Assembly (NCBI RefSeq): GCF_036345175.1
Contig: NZ_CP107780.1
Span: 7,626,001 to 7,690,000, forward strand
Reading direction: 5' to 3'
Length of the DNA: 64,000 nucleotides
From: Streptomyces sp. NBC_00576
Lineage (GTDB): Bacteria; Actinomycetota; Actinomycetes; Streptomycetales; Streptomycetaceae
Part shown: positions 43,211 to 50,846 of the stretch, one piece after another
Layout: every line of letters begins with the position of its first letter
How positions within the stretch are numbered: position 1 is the stretch's first letter
Position numbers and translations under genes: made by a program
The notes under the pieces: generated by a model
The model's input: only the letters and a program-made list of their open reading frames with translations
The model's database searches: none
Told to the model about the DNA's origin: nothing

Positions 43211-43537
43211 GCCCTGGCCGACTCCGGACTCCCGCCCGTCCTGCTCTACCCCCTCCACCACGTGCCGGCGCCGACCTCGCACCCCGACTCCCCGCCGCTG
43301 AACGTGCTGCTGGGCCCCACCCGCGCCGCCATCCTGAGAGCCAGCGCGACCGGCTCCACCACCACCGAGGCCGCCCGCCGGGCAGGCGTGACACCCACAA
43401 CGGCCAGCCATCACACCGCCGTACTGTGCGACGCCGGCCTGATCACCAGCCACCGCCACGCCAACACGGTCCTGCACACCCTGACCCCGCTCGGAGCGGC
43501 CCTGTTGCGAACGGGGGCGGGCGATGACACGTCCTAG
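43211..43537 (+). pseudogene. Truncated ArsR-type winged-helix regulator (C-terminal part)
   Basis: The frame encodes ALADSGLPPVLLYPL and then a winged helix with LGPTRAAILRASAT, TTEAARRAGVTPTTASHHT and LTPLGAALLRTG. This is the C-terminal third of the long ArsR-like regulators common in Streptomyces. The upstream two-thirds are missing: the frame runs back to a terminator hairpin without a plausible start. A 91-aa product from GTG 43262 is conceivable, since it would contain the HTH. Confidence 0.6.
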
Positions 43538-43625
43538 ACGGCACCTGTACGTCCTCCCCAACACCTGTGCGACGGAAGTCCGTTGACCGCCGAGCGAGTC
43601 CTTGGGCACCGATAGGATCGTCGGC

Positions 43626-43988
43626 ATGTCTGTACGTCTTCGTATGCGTCAAGCACTCCCGGAAGCGATGCGCGCCCGTGACAAGGTCGCGGTGAGCGCC
43701 CTGCGCGCAACACTCGGCGCGCTGGACAACGCCGAGGCGGTGCCCGTGGGCGAAGCGGAACTCCGCGGCGTGGCCCTCGAACAGTCCCCGGCCGGCGCAG
43801 GCGCCACCGAAGCGGCGCGGCGCGAGCTGAGCGAGAGCGGTGCGGAGGATGTCGTACGCGCCGAGGTCGCCGAACGACTGGAGGCAGCCGCGCAGTTGAC
43901 CACACCGGCACACGCAGACCGGGCCGCACGGCTCCGAGCGGAGGCCGCGGTGCTGTCGCGCTTCCTCGAGGGTCCCGACGCCACATAG
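43626..43988 (+). CDS. GatB/YqeY-like domain protein
   Basis: Helical protein of 120 aa. The N-terminal segment LRMRQALPEAMRARDKVAVSALRATLGALDNAEA matches the start of YqeY-like proteins in pattern (basic helix, then SALR). The rest is an Ala/Glu-rich helix pair with AARLRAEAAVLSRFL at the end. YqeY-like domains also form the tail of GatB amidotransferase, which binds tRNA, but the free-standing protein has no firm role. ATG 43626 is used. The next gene on the right belongs to the probable integrated element. Confidence 0.75.
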   Translation: MSVRLRMRQALPEAMRARDKVAVSALRATLGALDNAEAVPVGEAELRGVALEQSPAGAGATEAARRELSESGAEDVVRAEVAERLEAAAQLTTPAHADRAARLRAEAAVLSRFLEGPDAT

Positions 43989-44108
43989 GAACGGCGTCGG
44001 CTCGCGCTCAACCGGACCTGCGGTACCAGCTGTCGGCGCTGGGGAGGAGAGGCGGGGTCGCGGCACACGGCCGGTGTGAACGGGCTGCTTTTCGCGGCGC
44101 CTACGGAG

Positions 44109-44816
44109 TCACTCGGCGCCGGGTGGAAAGCCGTAGATGCCGACGCCCGCCGGTGGCGCATCCGGGATCTCGAGCGGGCAGATTCCCCAGTCCTTGGCGA
44201 TGGCCATGACGTGCCTCTCCTTTGGCATGTCGGCAAACCAGTCATCCCAGTCGGATTCGCTCCAGGATTTCATCCCCTCTTCCACGCCCCTGATGCCGAC
44301 ATCGAGTTGGCGCTCGATCTTTGTCGGCTCACCGATTCGCAAGGGGCTGTCACTGTCTGAGCTGTTATAGCCATAGACCCGGACGACCTGGCCGGCCTCC
44401 ACTCTCGCCCAGACGTGGTACTCGCCGATGCGATCGGTGTGGAAGTACTGAAAGTCGCCCAGGCGCAGGCCGAGTGACCGAAGCCAGGACAGGAGGGATG
44501 GACCGTTGTCCACAACTCCGACTGTGAGGTGGATCCGGCCGTGAGCCAGCGTCCAGCCGTCCACGGGAGAGGCTACGAAGACACCTCGCCGGTACGCCGC
44601 TTCTGTCCCCGACTCCCAGTCCATTGTCACTCGCGAAAGCAACCCAAGCGCGTCGGCGACTTGCTCGTTGTCACCGCCGGGCACAGCCAGCCAGGACGTC
44701 TTGTAGCCGATTCCCACAGCAATCCCCTCCCACCCGCGTACGCGTATCCTGCCGCACGGCTCCGACATGTGCCTTCGTGCCGAGTCGATGAAGCCGATCC
44801 ATCCCGCTTTCTGCAT
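44109..44816 (-). CDS. Conserved actinobacterial hypothetical protein (YKTxWLAV family)
   Basis: Function unknown; 235 aa from ATG 44816, which has AGAGG 6 bp upstream (ATG 44768 is also possible). Visible features are IGYKTSWLAVPGGDNEQVADAL near the N-terminus, SPVDGWTLAHGR, a WARVEAGQVVRVYGYN strand pair, and VMAIAKDWGICPLEIPD at the C-terminus. Proteins with this order are scattered in actinobacteria, often in variable regions (recall, not searched). It has more A/T-ended codons than neighbouring host genes, which fits acquired DNA. It lies at the left of the probable integrated element. Confidence 0.65.
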   Translation of the reverse strand: MQKAGWIGFIDSARRHMSEPCGRIRVRGWEGIAVGIGYKTSWLAVPGGDNEQVADALGLLSRVTMDWESGTEAAYRRGVFVASPVDGWTLAHGRIHLTVGVVDNGPSLLSWLRSLGLRLGDFQYFHTDRIGEYHVWARVEAGQVVRVYGYNSSDSDSPLRIGEPTKIERQLDVGIRGVEEGMKSWSESDWDDWFADMPKERHVMAIAKDWGICPLEIPDAPPAGVGIYGFPPGAE

Positions 44817-45032
44817 CAACTTCCTCTTCATGCAGTGCTGTTCATACTTTTTCAGGCGGGACCGAGACACTCGGTACGCAGCTCTGACGCCTTGGTGATC
44901 TATCAGGACTGTGGCTACGAGGCCACAACGAGCGCACAACGGGTCGGCGGCGGCGCCGCAACTCGACGCGGATCGTCCCTACCATCCGGCGTACAGGGGT
45001 ACAAAAAGCGACCCCCGGGTCAGGGGGACACC

Positions 45033-45548
45033 GTGCAGTCGACCGTTTCATGGCCCATTGTCCAGCGCCTCGCCGGCGCTTTCGCGGCCTGCGCGGCCCT
45101 CGCGGCAACCTCGGGGTGCACGGTTCCCATTGACGCTGTCGCCGGCATCTCGGTGACCGACGACGGCCATCTGGTCGGCGTCATGATGGTCTGCGGACAT
45201 CACATCGACGGCGCGATGCTCTACGTGGACAGCGATGACGCCGACAAGCAGGTGACGGTCGGTTCATGGACCGCAGCCCGACCCCTCAAGGCCGGTCTCG
45301 CCACCTGGACCCTCGATGCGCCTGCCGCCGGCTGGACCGCGACCACATCTCTCAAACCGCTCACCGCCAAGACCACGTACACCCTGTACGGCTGGACCAA
45401 GGACAACTCGTGGTCGTCGAGCAGCGTCTCCTTCACCCTGCCTGACCGGGACCGGCTCACCCCCGGGATGGTCCGCTACGACGGCGTCGAATCCGCGGTC
45501 ATCGTCCCGGTGACGGAGTTCAAGGCGAGGGCCTGCAAGGACGGTTAG
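45033..45548 (+). CDS. Putative secreted lipoprotein
   Basis: A 171-aa protein from GTG 45033 (AGGGGG 5 bp upstream). The N-terminus is a lipoprotein signal: hydrophobic AFAACAALAATSGC with a lipobox-like cysteine. The mature part is beta-rich, with repeated Thr/Trp strands (WTAARPLKAGLATWTLD; TTYTLYGWTKDNSWSSSSVS) like a fibronectin-III or Ig-like fold. Function unknown. It is divergent from the hypothetical gene at 44816 and convergent with the serine recombinase, within the probable element. Confidence 0.7.
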   Translation: MQSTVSWPIVQRLAGAFAACAALAATSGCTVPIDAVAGISVTDDGHLVGVMMVCGHHIDGAMLYVDSDDADKQVTVGSWTAARPLKAGLATWTLDAPAAGWTATTSLKPLTAKTTYTLYGWTKDNSWSSSSVSFTLPDRDRLTPGMVRYDGVESAVIVPVTEFKARACKDG

Positions 45549-45863
45549 CGCCGGATGCGGTCTGCCGTGATCACGCCGCTTGCGCGGCGTGCGTCTCCTG
45601 ACCTCGGGCGAGGGTGCCCTCTCATCAAGTGCTTGTGGGTGCCCTTTCGTCGACTCCTGGATTATCTCGCGTGAGCGCGCGCGAACATCCCCATTATTTC
45701 CAAGAAAGAGCCCCGCCGGGCATTGCTGCCTGACGGGGCCTGGTGGTGCTACGCAGCAAGAGCCTCCGGGAAACCCATGAGTGCCTCTTGGGGCGCCTCA
45801 AGCCGCCCTATGCGCTCTCGCTGTTCGTGTGTTGCCGTCTCCGGCCCTCACGGCGCGTAACTG
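45549..45863. other. 315-bp non-coding stretch between the lipoprotein and recombinase genes
   Basis: Contains a terminator-like hairpin at 45710-45739 and nothing else recognisable. Parts are richer in A/T than the surroundings (around 45655-45710). No copy of the recombinase-proximal junction sequence was found here by eye. Confidence 0.5.
45710..45739. terminator. Hairpin between convergent lipoprotein and recombinase genes
   Basis: GCCCCG (45710-45715) and CGGGGC (45734-45739), extended inwards to GGCA/TGCC after one mismatch, with loop TTGC. It can serve both convergent genes. Confidence 0.65.
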
Positions 45864-47552
45864 CTAGATGCTACGACCGGGCGCCTTAGGCCATTGCACG
45901 GTCACCCGTTCCGCTGTTTTCGCGTTCCGGCCCCTGCCGTTGGCCTTGGCCACGGTCACGCGGTCGATGAACAGCGCCAGGAATTCACGCCGTGTTACCA
46001 AGTCCCATCCGCCCCATGTCGACTCCGGCCCCAGTGGGTCTCCCTCGGGAGCGGTCCATTCCGACGGGATCGCGATCGCGCCCGTTTCGACGGTTCGCAG
46101 CTCCTCTACGCGGCCCGCTGTACGTGCCTCATGGGCTGTTAGCCGCTGCACCGACTCCGCGAACATCGCGTCGCCCACTGCGCCCGCGTACAGCCCTGCC
46201 TGCCTGTCGGTGTACAACGTGCGGAGGGCTTCCCGTACGTGTTCCAACTCGACTCGTGCTGCTGCTAGTTCAGCCTGCCGTTCGCCCGTATCAGCCTGGG
46301 CGGCGAACCGGCGCGATGCCTCGGCAAGCCACTCCAAATCGGCCGGGTCTTCGGGGTCCAGCGCTGTCAGACGCGACCACACGACACGTGCCACAACATC
46401 ATCAGTGACGTCCATGTTGATCGCGAGACCACCGTGTCCCTCCACGGCGCCGGACACGGCACGGTTGCAGCGATAGAGCGGCTTTCCGTTTCGGTTGTCC
46501 GTGACCATGGTCGAGCCGCACACCCCGCAGAACAGCATCCCGGCGGAACCAAGCAGCGACGGAACAGAGCGGCCCCCCTGCTTCACAATCTGCGGCGTAC
46601 GCCCGTCGAGCACGTCTTGCAGCCTCCACCAGTCATCGGCGGGGACGATGCCCTCATGCGCCACAAGGGGCGCTCCGGTGTCATCGCGGACCACGGCACG
46701 CTTAACGCCCTGGTTCTCAGCGGCGTAGCCAGCGAGACGCGGGTCACGCAGGATGCGCAGCACGGTGGAGGACACCCACGCAGTTCGCTCCAGGGGCGCG
46801 CTGATGCCCCGGGCCCGACGTGCAGCCACTCGGGCTGTCATGTCCGCTGCCTTGGTCGGCACGCGTTCAGTGTTCAGCTTGCGTGCGATGGCCGATGCGC
46901 TCATTCCGGCAAGCGCCCAAGAAACCATGTCGCGGACGTGCGGGGCTTCAGCCGGGTCTGGAATCAGCTTCACCACTACGAGTTCACCGCGCGGCTCCCG
47001 TGTTGACTGGAAGCCGTACGGCGCCGTGCCGGACACGTGGGAGCCAGCGGCACGGAGCGTCTCTTTCGTCGCCGTGATGTACGCCGACTTCAGGTCTGAC
47101 TCCTGCTGAGCCAGTGCGGCGATGAGGCCGAAGATTGCGACACCCATGGGGTTGGACGTATCTAGGTACGGCTCTTCCACGCTGACGATAAGTACGCCGT
47201 GCTTGGCCAACTCTTCGTTGATCAGCATCGCCTCAAGGGCGCCTTGCCGGGTCAGTCGAGACAGCGAGAAAACGACCACGGCGTCTACTTGACCAGCGCG
47301 AATAGCTGCCATCATCTCTTCGAACTCGGGCCGGACCACCTTCGGGTCCCACCCTGATTTGCCGACGTCAGCGAAGTGACCGGCGCTGTCCCAACCCTTT
47401 GCGGTGATCAGCGCTTCGCACTTGGTTCGCTGCGCCTCGGGCGACGATGCAGAGTCGTCCTCACGACGCTTTGACTGGCGGATGTAGGAGACTGCGCGCA
47501 CACGGTCCAGGTTAGGGGCCCAGCTGGGGCCCCCCTTTGTGAGAGGTGTCAT
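45864..47552 (-). CDS. Large serine recombinase (phage/ICE integrase)
   Basis: Site-specific integrase of 562 aa, of the phiC31-like large serine class. The resolvase catalytic domain has the nucleophile in SYIRQSKRREDD (about residue 21) and VVVFSLSRLTRQG. The recombinase domain includes SGTAPYGF and LRILRDPRLAGYAAE. A zinc ribbon (MLFCGVCGSTM to LYRCNR) and a long coiled coil (about 430-505) follow. ATG 47552 directly abuts the start of the monooxygenase gene on the other strand, so the host/element junction lies at or near this codon. GTG 47503 is an alternative start. Confidence 0.95.
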   Translation of the reverse strand: MTPLTKGGPSWAPNLDRVRAVSYIRQSKRREDDSASSPEAQRTKCEALITAKGWDSAGHFADVGKSGWDPKVVRPEFEEMMAAIRAGQVDAVVVFSLSRLTRQGALEAMLINEELAKHGVLIVSVEEPYLDTSNPMGVAIFGLIAALAQQESDLKSAYITATKETLRAAGSHVSGTAPYGFQSTREPRGELVVVKLIPDPAEAPHVRDMVSWALAGMSASAIARKLNTERVPTKAADMTARVAARRARGISAPLERTAWVSSTVLRILRDPRLAGYAAENQGVKRAVVRDDTGAPLVAHEGIVPADDWWRLQDVLDGRTPQIVKQGGRSVPSLLGSAGMLFCGVCGSTMVTDNRNGKPLYRCNRAVSGAVEGHGGLAINMDVTDDVVARVVWSRLTALDPEDPADLEWLAEASRRFAAQADTGERQAELAAARVELEHVREALRTLYTDRQAGLYAGAVGDAMFAESVQRLTAHEARTAGRVEELRTVETGAIAIPSEWTAPEGDPLGPESTWGGWDLVTRREFLALFIDRVTVAKANGRGRNAKTAERVTVQWPKAPGRSI

Positions 47553-47565
47553 GTGCCTAGCGTGG
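47541..47565. other. Probable integrase-proximal attachment junction
   Basis: The recombinase ATG (47550-47552) and the monooxygenase GTG (47553-47555) are back to back with no intergenic DNA. Large serine integrases typically have attP immediately upstream of int, so integration places host DNA at this point. The monooxygenase then takes its start and GAGAGG ribosome-binding site (47541-47546) from element DNA. The partner site was not found. Confidence 0.5.
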
Positions 47566-47882
47566 TAAAGATCAACGTCCTCACGGTTCCTGAAGAGCAG
47601 CGCGAGGTGCTGGAGAAGCGGTTCGCGTCGCGGGCCGGGGCCGTCGAGGGGTCGGACGGGTTCGAGTGGTTCGAGTTGCTTCGGCCTGTCGAGGGCACCG
47701 ACAGCTACCTGGTGTACACGCGGTGGCGCAGCGAAGAGGACTTCCAGGCCTGGATGTCGGGCCCGATGCAGTCGGCGCACCGCCCCGCGTCCCCGGGCGG
47801 GGAGCAGCCCAAGCCCGCCGCCTCCGGATCGACGCTCTGGTCCTTCGAAGTGGTCCAGCAGGCCGCCCCGAAGCAGGGCTGA
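47553..47882 (+). CDS. Antibiotic biosynthesis monooxygenase (ABM) domain protein
   Basis: Ferredoxin-like ABM-fold protein of 109 aa. Conserved features are VVKINVLTVPEEQREVLEKR at the N-terminus, DGFEWFELLRPVEG and a WRSEEDFQAWM helix. Relatives are heme-degrading or quinone-forming monooxygenases, often of unknown substrate. GTG 47553 has GAGAGG 6 bp upstream. That region is the reverse strand of the integrase gene, and the first codons (VPSVV) may have been altered by integration. Homology appears complete from VVKIN onward. Confidence 0.85.
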   Translation: MPSVVKINVLTVPEEQREVLEKRFASRAGAVEGSDGFEWFELLRPVEGTDSYLVYTRWRSEEDFQAWMSGPMQSAHRPASPGGEQPKPAASGSTLWSFEVVQQAAPKQG

Positions 47883-47960
47883 GCCCGCGACTTCTGATTC
47901 TCCGGCGCGCCGAGCCGCAACAGCCGTACTCGGCGCGCCACAACGCACGACCGGGTCGGG

Positions 47961-48758
47961 TCAGGGCTTGCGCCCCACCCCACCATGCTGACCGATGGCC
48001 GGCGCCGCCACCCCCGACGCGCTCGTCTCCGGCCTCCACAGCGGCACCGAGACCACCCCCGGCTCCACCAGCTCAAGCCCCTCGAAGTACGCCTCGATCT
48101 GGTCCACCGGCCGCAGGAAATACGGCACAGCGCCCGTCTCGTTGTAGGCGTCCTGCGCTGCCTCGTAAGCCGGATCTGTGCCCCGCGAGCCCTCGTTCAG
48201 CGACAGGTGGCTGCCCGACGGAAGGCCTGCCATCAGGTCGCGGACGATTCCGCGCGCCACGTCGTGGTCCGCCACGTGCCCCAGGATGCCGCTAAGGATC
48301 AGGGCTGTCGGGCGGGCGAGGTCGAGCGTCTTCGCCGCCGCTTCCAGGATGCGGTCCGTGTCGTACAGCTCGGCGTCCACGTAGTCCGTCGCGCCCTCGG
48401 GGGTCGAGGTGAGGAGCGCTCGGGCGTGGGTGAGGACCAGCGGGTCGTGGTCCACGTACACGATGCGCGCGTCGGGGGCGACCGACTGGGCGACCTCGTG
48501 CGTGTTGTCGACCGTCGGCAGGCCCGTGCCGACGTCCAGGAACTGGCGGATGCCCGCCTCCCCGGCCAGGTGGCGGATCGTACGGCCCAGGAACGCGCGG
48601 CTGCTGCGCGCGATCGTGACGATGCCGGGGAAGACGGCCGTGTACGCGTCGCCTGCCGCCTCGTCGACCGGGTAGTTGTCCTTGCCGCCCAGCCAGTAGT
48701 TCCAGATGCGGGCGGAGTGCGGTACCGAGGTATCGATTCGCTGTTCGGGTGCGGACAT
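47961..48758 (-). CDS. S-adenosyl methyltransferase, DUF574 family (second paralogue)
   Basis: A 265-aa member of the family represented at 33327. Matching blocks are HSARIWNYWLGGKDNYPVDE, FLDVGTGLPTVDNTHEVAQ, IVYVDHDPLVL and the GVGRKP C-terminus. It starts at ATG 48758 with GAGGAG upstream. The substrate is unknown. The two proteins are clearly homologous but differ along their length, so the duplication is old. It is convergent with the ABM gene. Confidence 0.88.
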   Translation of the reverse strand: MSAPEQRIDTSVPHSARIWNYWLGGKDNYPVDEAAGDAYTAVFPGIVTIARSSRAFLGRTIRHLAGEAGIRQFLDVGTGLPTVDNTHEVAQSVAPDARIVYVDHDPLVLTHARALLTSTPEGATDYVDAELYDTDRILEAAAKTLDLARPTALILSGILGHVADHDVARGIVRDLMAGLPSGSHLSLNEGSRGTDPAYEAAQDAYNETGAVPYFLRPVDQIEAYFEGLELVEPGVVSVPLWRPETSASGVAAPAIGQHGGVGRKP

Positions 48759-48863
48759 GGTGGCATCGTCTCCTCGGTCGCAGCGGACGCGTTGGTGCAG
48801 GGTTCAACTTAAGGCCCAAGGTCAACCATACGTATCCCGCCATGCCGAGCCAGCACGCAAACC

Positions 48864-48898
48864 GGTGGCCACCCCGGGATCTTCTCGGGGTGGCCACC
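48864..48898. terminator. 13-bp hairpin terminator of the metalloprotease gene
   Basis: GGTGGCCACCCCG (48864-48876) and CGGGGTGGCCACC (48886-48898) pair perfectly with a 9-nt loop, 57 bp downstream of the protease stop on the minus strand. Confidence 0.8.
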
Positions 48899-48954
48899 AG
48901 CCGCACATCTCCTGCTCAGTCTTCCTGCTCAGTCATGTTGCTGAGCCTCCTTGC

Positions 48955-50577
48955 TCAGCCCACCGACACCGCACTCCACGCAGCCGCCACAGCCGCGTAC
49001 TCCGTGCTGCTCGCCCCGTACAGATCCCGCGCCGCGTTCAGCGTGGCCGTGCGCGCGCCCGCGTAGTTCGTCGACGACGTCATGTACGTGGTCAGCGCCT
49101 TGTACCAGATCGCGCCCAGCTTGGCCCGGCCGATGCCCGCGACCGAAGAGCCGTTGCACGTCGGGGAGTTGTAGCTGACGCCGTTCAGCGTTTTCGCACC
49201 GCTGCCCTCCGCCAGCAGGTACGCGAAGTGGTTCGCCACGCCGGAGGAGTAGTGGACGTCCAGGTTCCCGACGCCCGAACTCCAGCAGTTGGCCGAGTTC
49301 CCGTCCTTCGAGGGCTGGTCCATGTAGCGAAGTGCCGTCCGGCCGAAGCCCGACTTGACGATCTTCTCGCCGATCAAGTAGTCCCCGACGTCAGTGGAGT
49401 TGGCCGCGTTGAACTCCACCAACGTGCCGAAGATGTCCGACGTCGCCTCGTTGAGGCCGCCCGGCTCGCCCGAGTACGTCAGGTTGGCTGTCGACGAGGT
49501 CACGCCGTGCGTCATCTCGTGGCCGGCCACGTCCAGCGAGACCAGCGGACCGAACGTCGTCCCGTCACCGTCGCCGTACGTCATGCAGAAGCAAGTGTTG
49601 TCCCAGAAGGCGTTGTTGTAGTTGTTGCCGTAGTGCACGCGGTTGTACGAGCCGACCCCGTTCCCCTTGATGCCGCTGCGCCCGAACGTGTCCTTGTAGT
49701 AGTCCCACGTCTCGTCGGTGCCGTACTGCGCGTCCACCGCCGCCGAGGCCCGGTCCGCCGTCGCCCCCGTGCCCCAGTGGTTGTCCGCGTCCGTGAAGAG
49801 CGTGGCGGGTGCCCGGACGATGCAGATGCCGAAGATGCACAGGTCGGTGCCGTTCTCGGCGTCGCCCGTGTACGTGTTGCCGCGCGTCGGGTCCTTCAGC
49901 TGGTACGTCGATCCGGACACCGTCGTCTCCAACGGGACCGTGCCGCCGTACAGGGACTTGCCGTCGCCCGTCGCCGTCTCGATGCTGTCCCAGGCGTCGA
50001 TCTGGGCGCCGGTCCGCGCGTCGGTGACCACCGTACGGGCGACCGGGTTGCCGGCCGAGTCCAGTGCCGCCGTGTTCGTCCGCCAGGCGAGCTTGGGGGC
50101 GCCGTGCAGGGCGTCAACCACTAGCTGTGGCTTGGAAGTTATCTTATTCAGCACCTCGCCGAGATTCGCCGCGCGCAGCGCCGACGTCGCCAGGTCGGCT
50201 GCCTTCGGGGCGGAAACCGCCGGGCTGATCGTGGACAGGGATATCGGGCGGGTGGTGGCGCGGCTCGCGCTGCGGTAGGCGCCGCCTGGCGCCAGGTGGA
50301 CCACGAAGTCGCCGCCCAGCACGGGGAGTTGGTGGTACGTGCGGTCGTAACGGACGTGCTGGGTACCGTCCTTGTCGACGATGATGTCTCGAACTGTGGT
50401 GCCCTGTACGGAGGTCAGGCCCAGGTGGGCGGCCTGGTCCACAAGTGCCGTCACCGCGTTCCTGATCGCGGTTTCCCGCGTCGGTCTGTCGGCCGCGCCG
50501 GCGGTGGGGGAGAGTGCGGCGGCGAGCAGGGTGGCGGTGGTGGCGGCTACGCCGGCCGCGGCGAGACGGGAAGTCAT
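48955..50577 (-). CDS. Secreted M4-family (thermolysin-like) zinc metalloprotease
   Basis: Extracellular protease of 540 aa. A Sec signal peptide (LAAAGVAATTATLLAAALS, cut near AGAA) is followed by an FTP propeptide and a PepSY-like region with YHQLPVLGGDFVVHL. The peptidase domain has the zinc site HEMTH (about residue 352) and the downstream Glu ligand in GGLNEATSD (about 373). The C-terminal helical domain contains the catalytic His region LDVHYSSGVANHFAYLL. AAGGAG precedes ATG 50577. It has its own terminator and stands alone, as such secreted nutrient proteases usually do. Confidence 0.95.
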   Translation of the reverse strand: MTSRLAAAGVAATTATLLAAALSPTAGAADRPTRETAIRNAVTALVDQAAHLGLTSVQGTTVRDIIVDKDGTQHVRYDRTYHQLPVLGGDFVVHLAPGGAYRSASRATTRPISLSTISPAVSAPKAADLATSALRAANLGEVLNKITSKPQLVVDALHGAPKLAWRTNTAALDSAGNPVARTVVTDARTGAQIDAWDSIETATGDGKSLYGGTVPLETTVSGSTYQLKDPTRGNTYTGDAENGTDLCIFGICIVRAPATLFTDADNHWGTGATADRASAAVDAQYGTDETWDYYKDTFGRSGIKGNGVGSYNRVHYGNNYNNAFWDNTCFCMTYGDGDGTTFGPLVSLDVAGHEMTHGVTSSTANLTYSGEPGGLNEATSDIFGTLVEFNAANSTDVGDYLIGEKIVKSGFGRTALRYMDQPSKDGNSANCWSSGVGNLDVHYSSGVANHFAYLLAEGSGAKTLNGVSYNSPTCNGSSVAGIGRAKLGAIWYKALTTYMTSSTNYAGARTATLNAARDLYGASSTEYAAVAAAWSAVSVG

Positions 50578-50817
50578 CGGTCTCCTTGGGGGACGAAGGC
50601 GGCGGGGATCGCTCAGATTTAAGAGTTCATGACATGCCGTGTCCATAGCGCATGCGCCTTCACCTCGACTTATGGCGAGAATCGTTTCCCCGTCCCCACA
50701 TGAACCCTGGCGCGGAACCCTGGTGTGGATCTTCCGTGCGCTTCCTGAGGAGACCGTGTCAATACGATGTTGTTGTCACGTTCCTCACAAGGATCAACAT
50801 CCATTTAAAGTATTAGC

Positions 50818-50831
50818 TTTGAAACGTTTTC
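50818..50831. promoter_or_regulatory. LacI-type palindrome-like element ahead of the ebo cluster
   Basis: TTTGAAACGTTTTCG contains GAAACG followed by TTTTC, one base off a perfect GAAAC/GTTTC dyad. It lies about 16 bp before the eboC start in an unusually A/T-rich stretch (50780-50840), the likely promoter of the operon. Confidence 0.35.
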
Positions 50832-50846
50832 GGTAATGATTGGGCC

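Noticed and set aside
44529..45032. Extension of the lipoprotein gene to 44529
   Set aside because: It would run antisense through the hypothetical gene and bury the lipoprotein signal in the middle of the protein.
43989..45863. Second attachment site of the integrated element
   Set aside because: No sequence resembling the integrase/monooxygenase junction, nor a displaced 5' end of the monooxygenase gene, could be found by eye.
47553..47948. N-terminal extension of the serine recombinase to 47948
   Set aside because: The extra 132 residues are antisense to the ABM gene and unlike any recombinase N-terminus; the catalytic domain starts just after ATG 47552.
48706..50124. Plus-strand open frame opposite the M4 protease gene
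   Set aside because: Arg/Val-rich shadow frame with no start signal or domain; the protease on the other strand is unmistakable.
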